Shown: positions 63,963-64,000 of the stretch, piece after piece
How the letters are laid out: each line of letters opens with the position of its first letter
Position numbering within the stretch: the first letter of the stretch is position 1
Position numbers and translations under genes: made by a program
The notes under the pieces: model-generated
Told to the model about the DNA's origin: nothing
The model's database searches: none
The model's input: the letters and a program-made list of their open reading frames with translations, nothing else
From: Bacteroides neonati
GTDB lineage: Bacteria; Bacteroidota; Bacteroidia; Bacteroidales; Bacteroidaceae
NCBI RefSeq assembly: GCF_000499785.1
Contig: NZ_HG726028.1
Span: 115,505 to 179,504 of the forward strand
Direction: 5' to 3'
Length of the DNA: 64,000 nt

Positions 63963-64000
63963 TACGATACCTGCCGGCATTCAATAAAAAAGCGCATCCA

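Overview
The window looks like a Bacteroides chromosome. Evidence: an AT-rich genome, promoters of the Bacteroides type (TAnnTTTG at -7, TTG or TTTG about 19-20 bp upstream), many small lipoproteins, NVEALA-family peptides, an IS1380-family insertion sequence, and a housekeeping block of Bacteroides character (mutL, an OstA-like gene, three SurA/PpiC-type genes, guaB, recQ, clpX, clpP, tig, lptB, mlaEF). I cannot name the species.

Bases 1 to about 46,030 form one large accessory locus, read almost entirely on the minus strand. It holds about two dozen paralogous lipoproteins of three related beta-propeller types: PF17170-like six-bladed propellers, TolB-like (BF3164-type) propellers, and DUF4221-type proteins. 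Repeatedly, a small membrane-targeted peptide gene sits directly upstream of a propeller gene. Most of these are NVEALA peptides: N-terminal membrane segment, a conserved block ending NVEALA-xGE, then a short, highly variable, Cys-rich tail. The locus also holds an extra type I signal peptidase, two thioredoxin-like/DUF1573 lipoproteins, one membrane thioredoxin-fold protein, two transglutaminase-like lipoproteins and three ToxR-like regulators (periplasmic domain between two membrane segments, cytoplasmic C-terminal winged helix).

Regulation is partly readable. Direct repeats of GTCACAAA (12-19-12 bp spacing at two sites, a degenerate GTTACA pair at two more) lie a fixed 31-32 bp upstream of a TAnnTTTG box. 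They sit in front of a regulator gene or in front of the first peptide gene beside a regulator. Stem-loops recur between the peptide gene and its propeller gene, and a conserved structured leader precedes several peptide genes. My inference is a family of exported peptides, each with a partner propeller lipoprotein, under membrane-bound one-component regulators; the function (signalling, antagonism or surface assembly) cannot be settled from sequence.

The locus is evolving quickly: near-identical duplicated blocks, mosaic genes, frameshifted and truncated peptide genes, gene relics and one insertion sequence with a target duplication at a start codon.

From 46,063 (a strong bidirectional terminator) to 64,000 the window is ordinary core genome: mutL with an outer-membrane biogenesis operon (OstA-like protein, three periplasmic SurA/PpiC-type genes), guaB, recQ, the tig-clpP-clpX proteolysis cluster, and divergent lptB and mlaEF lipid-transport genes.
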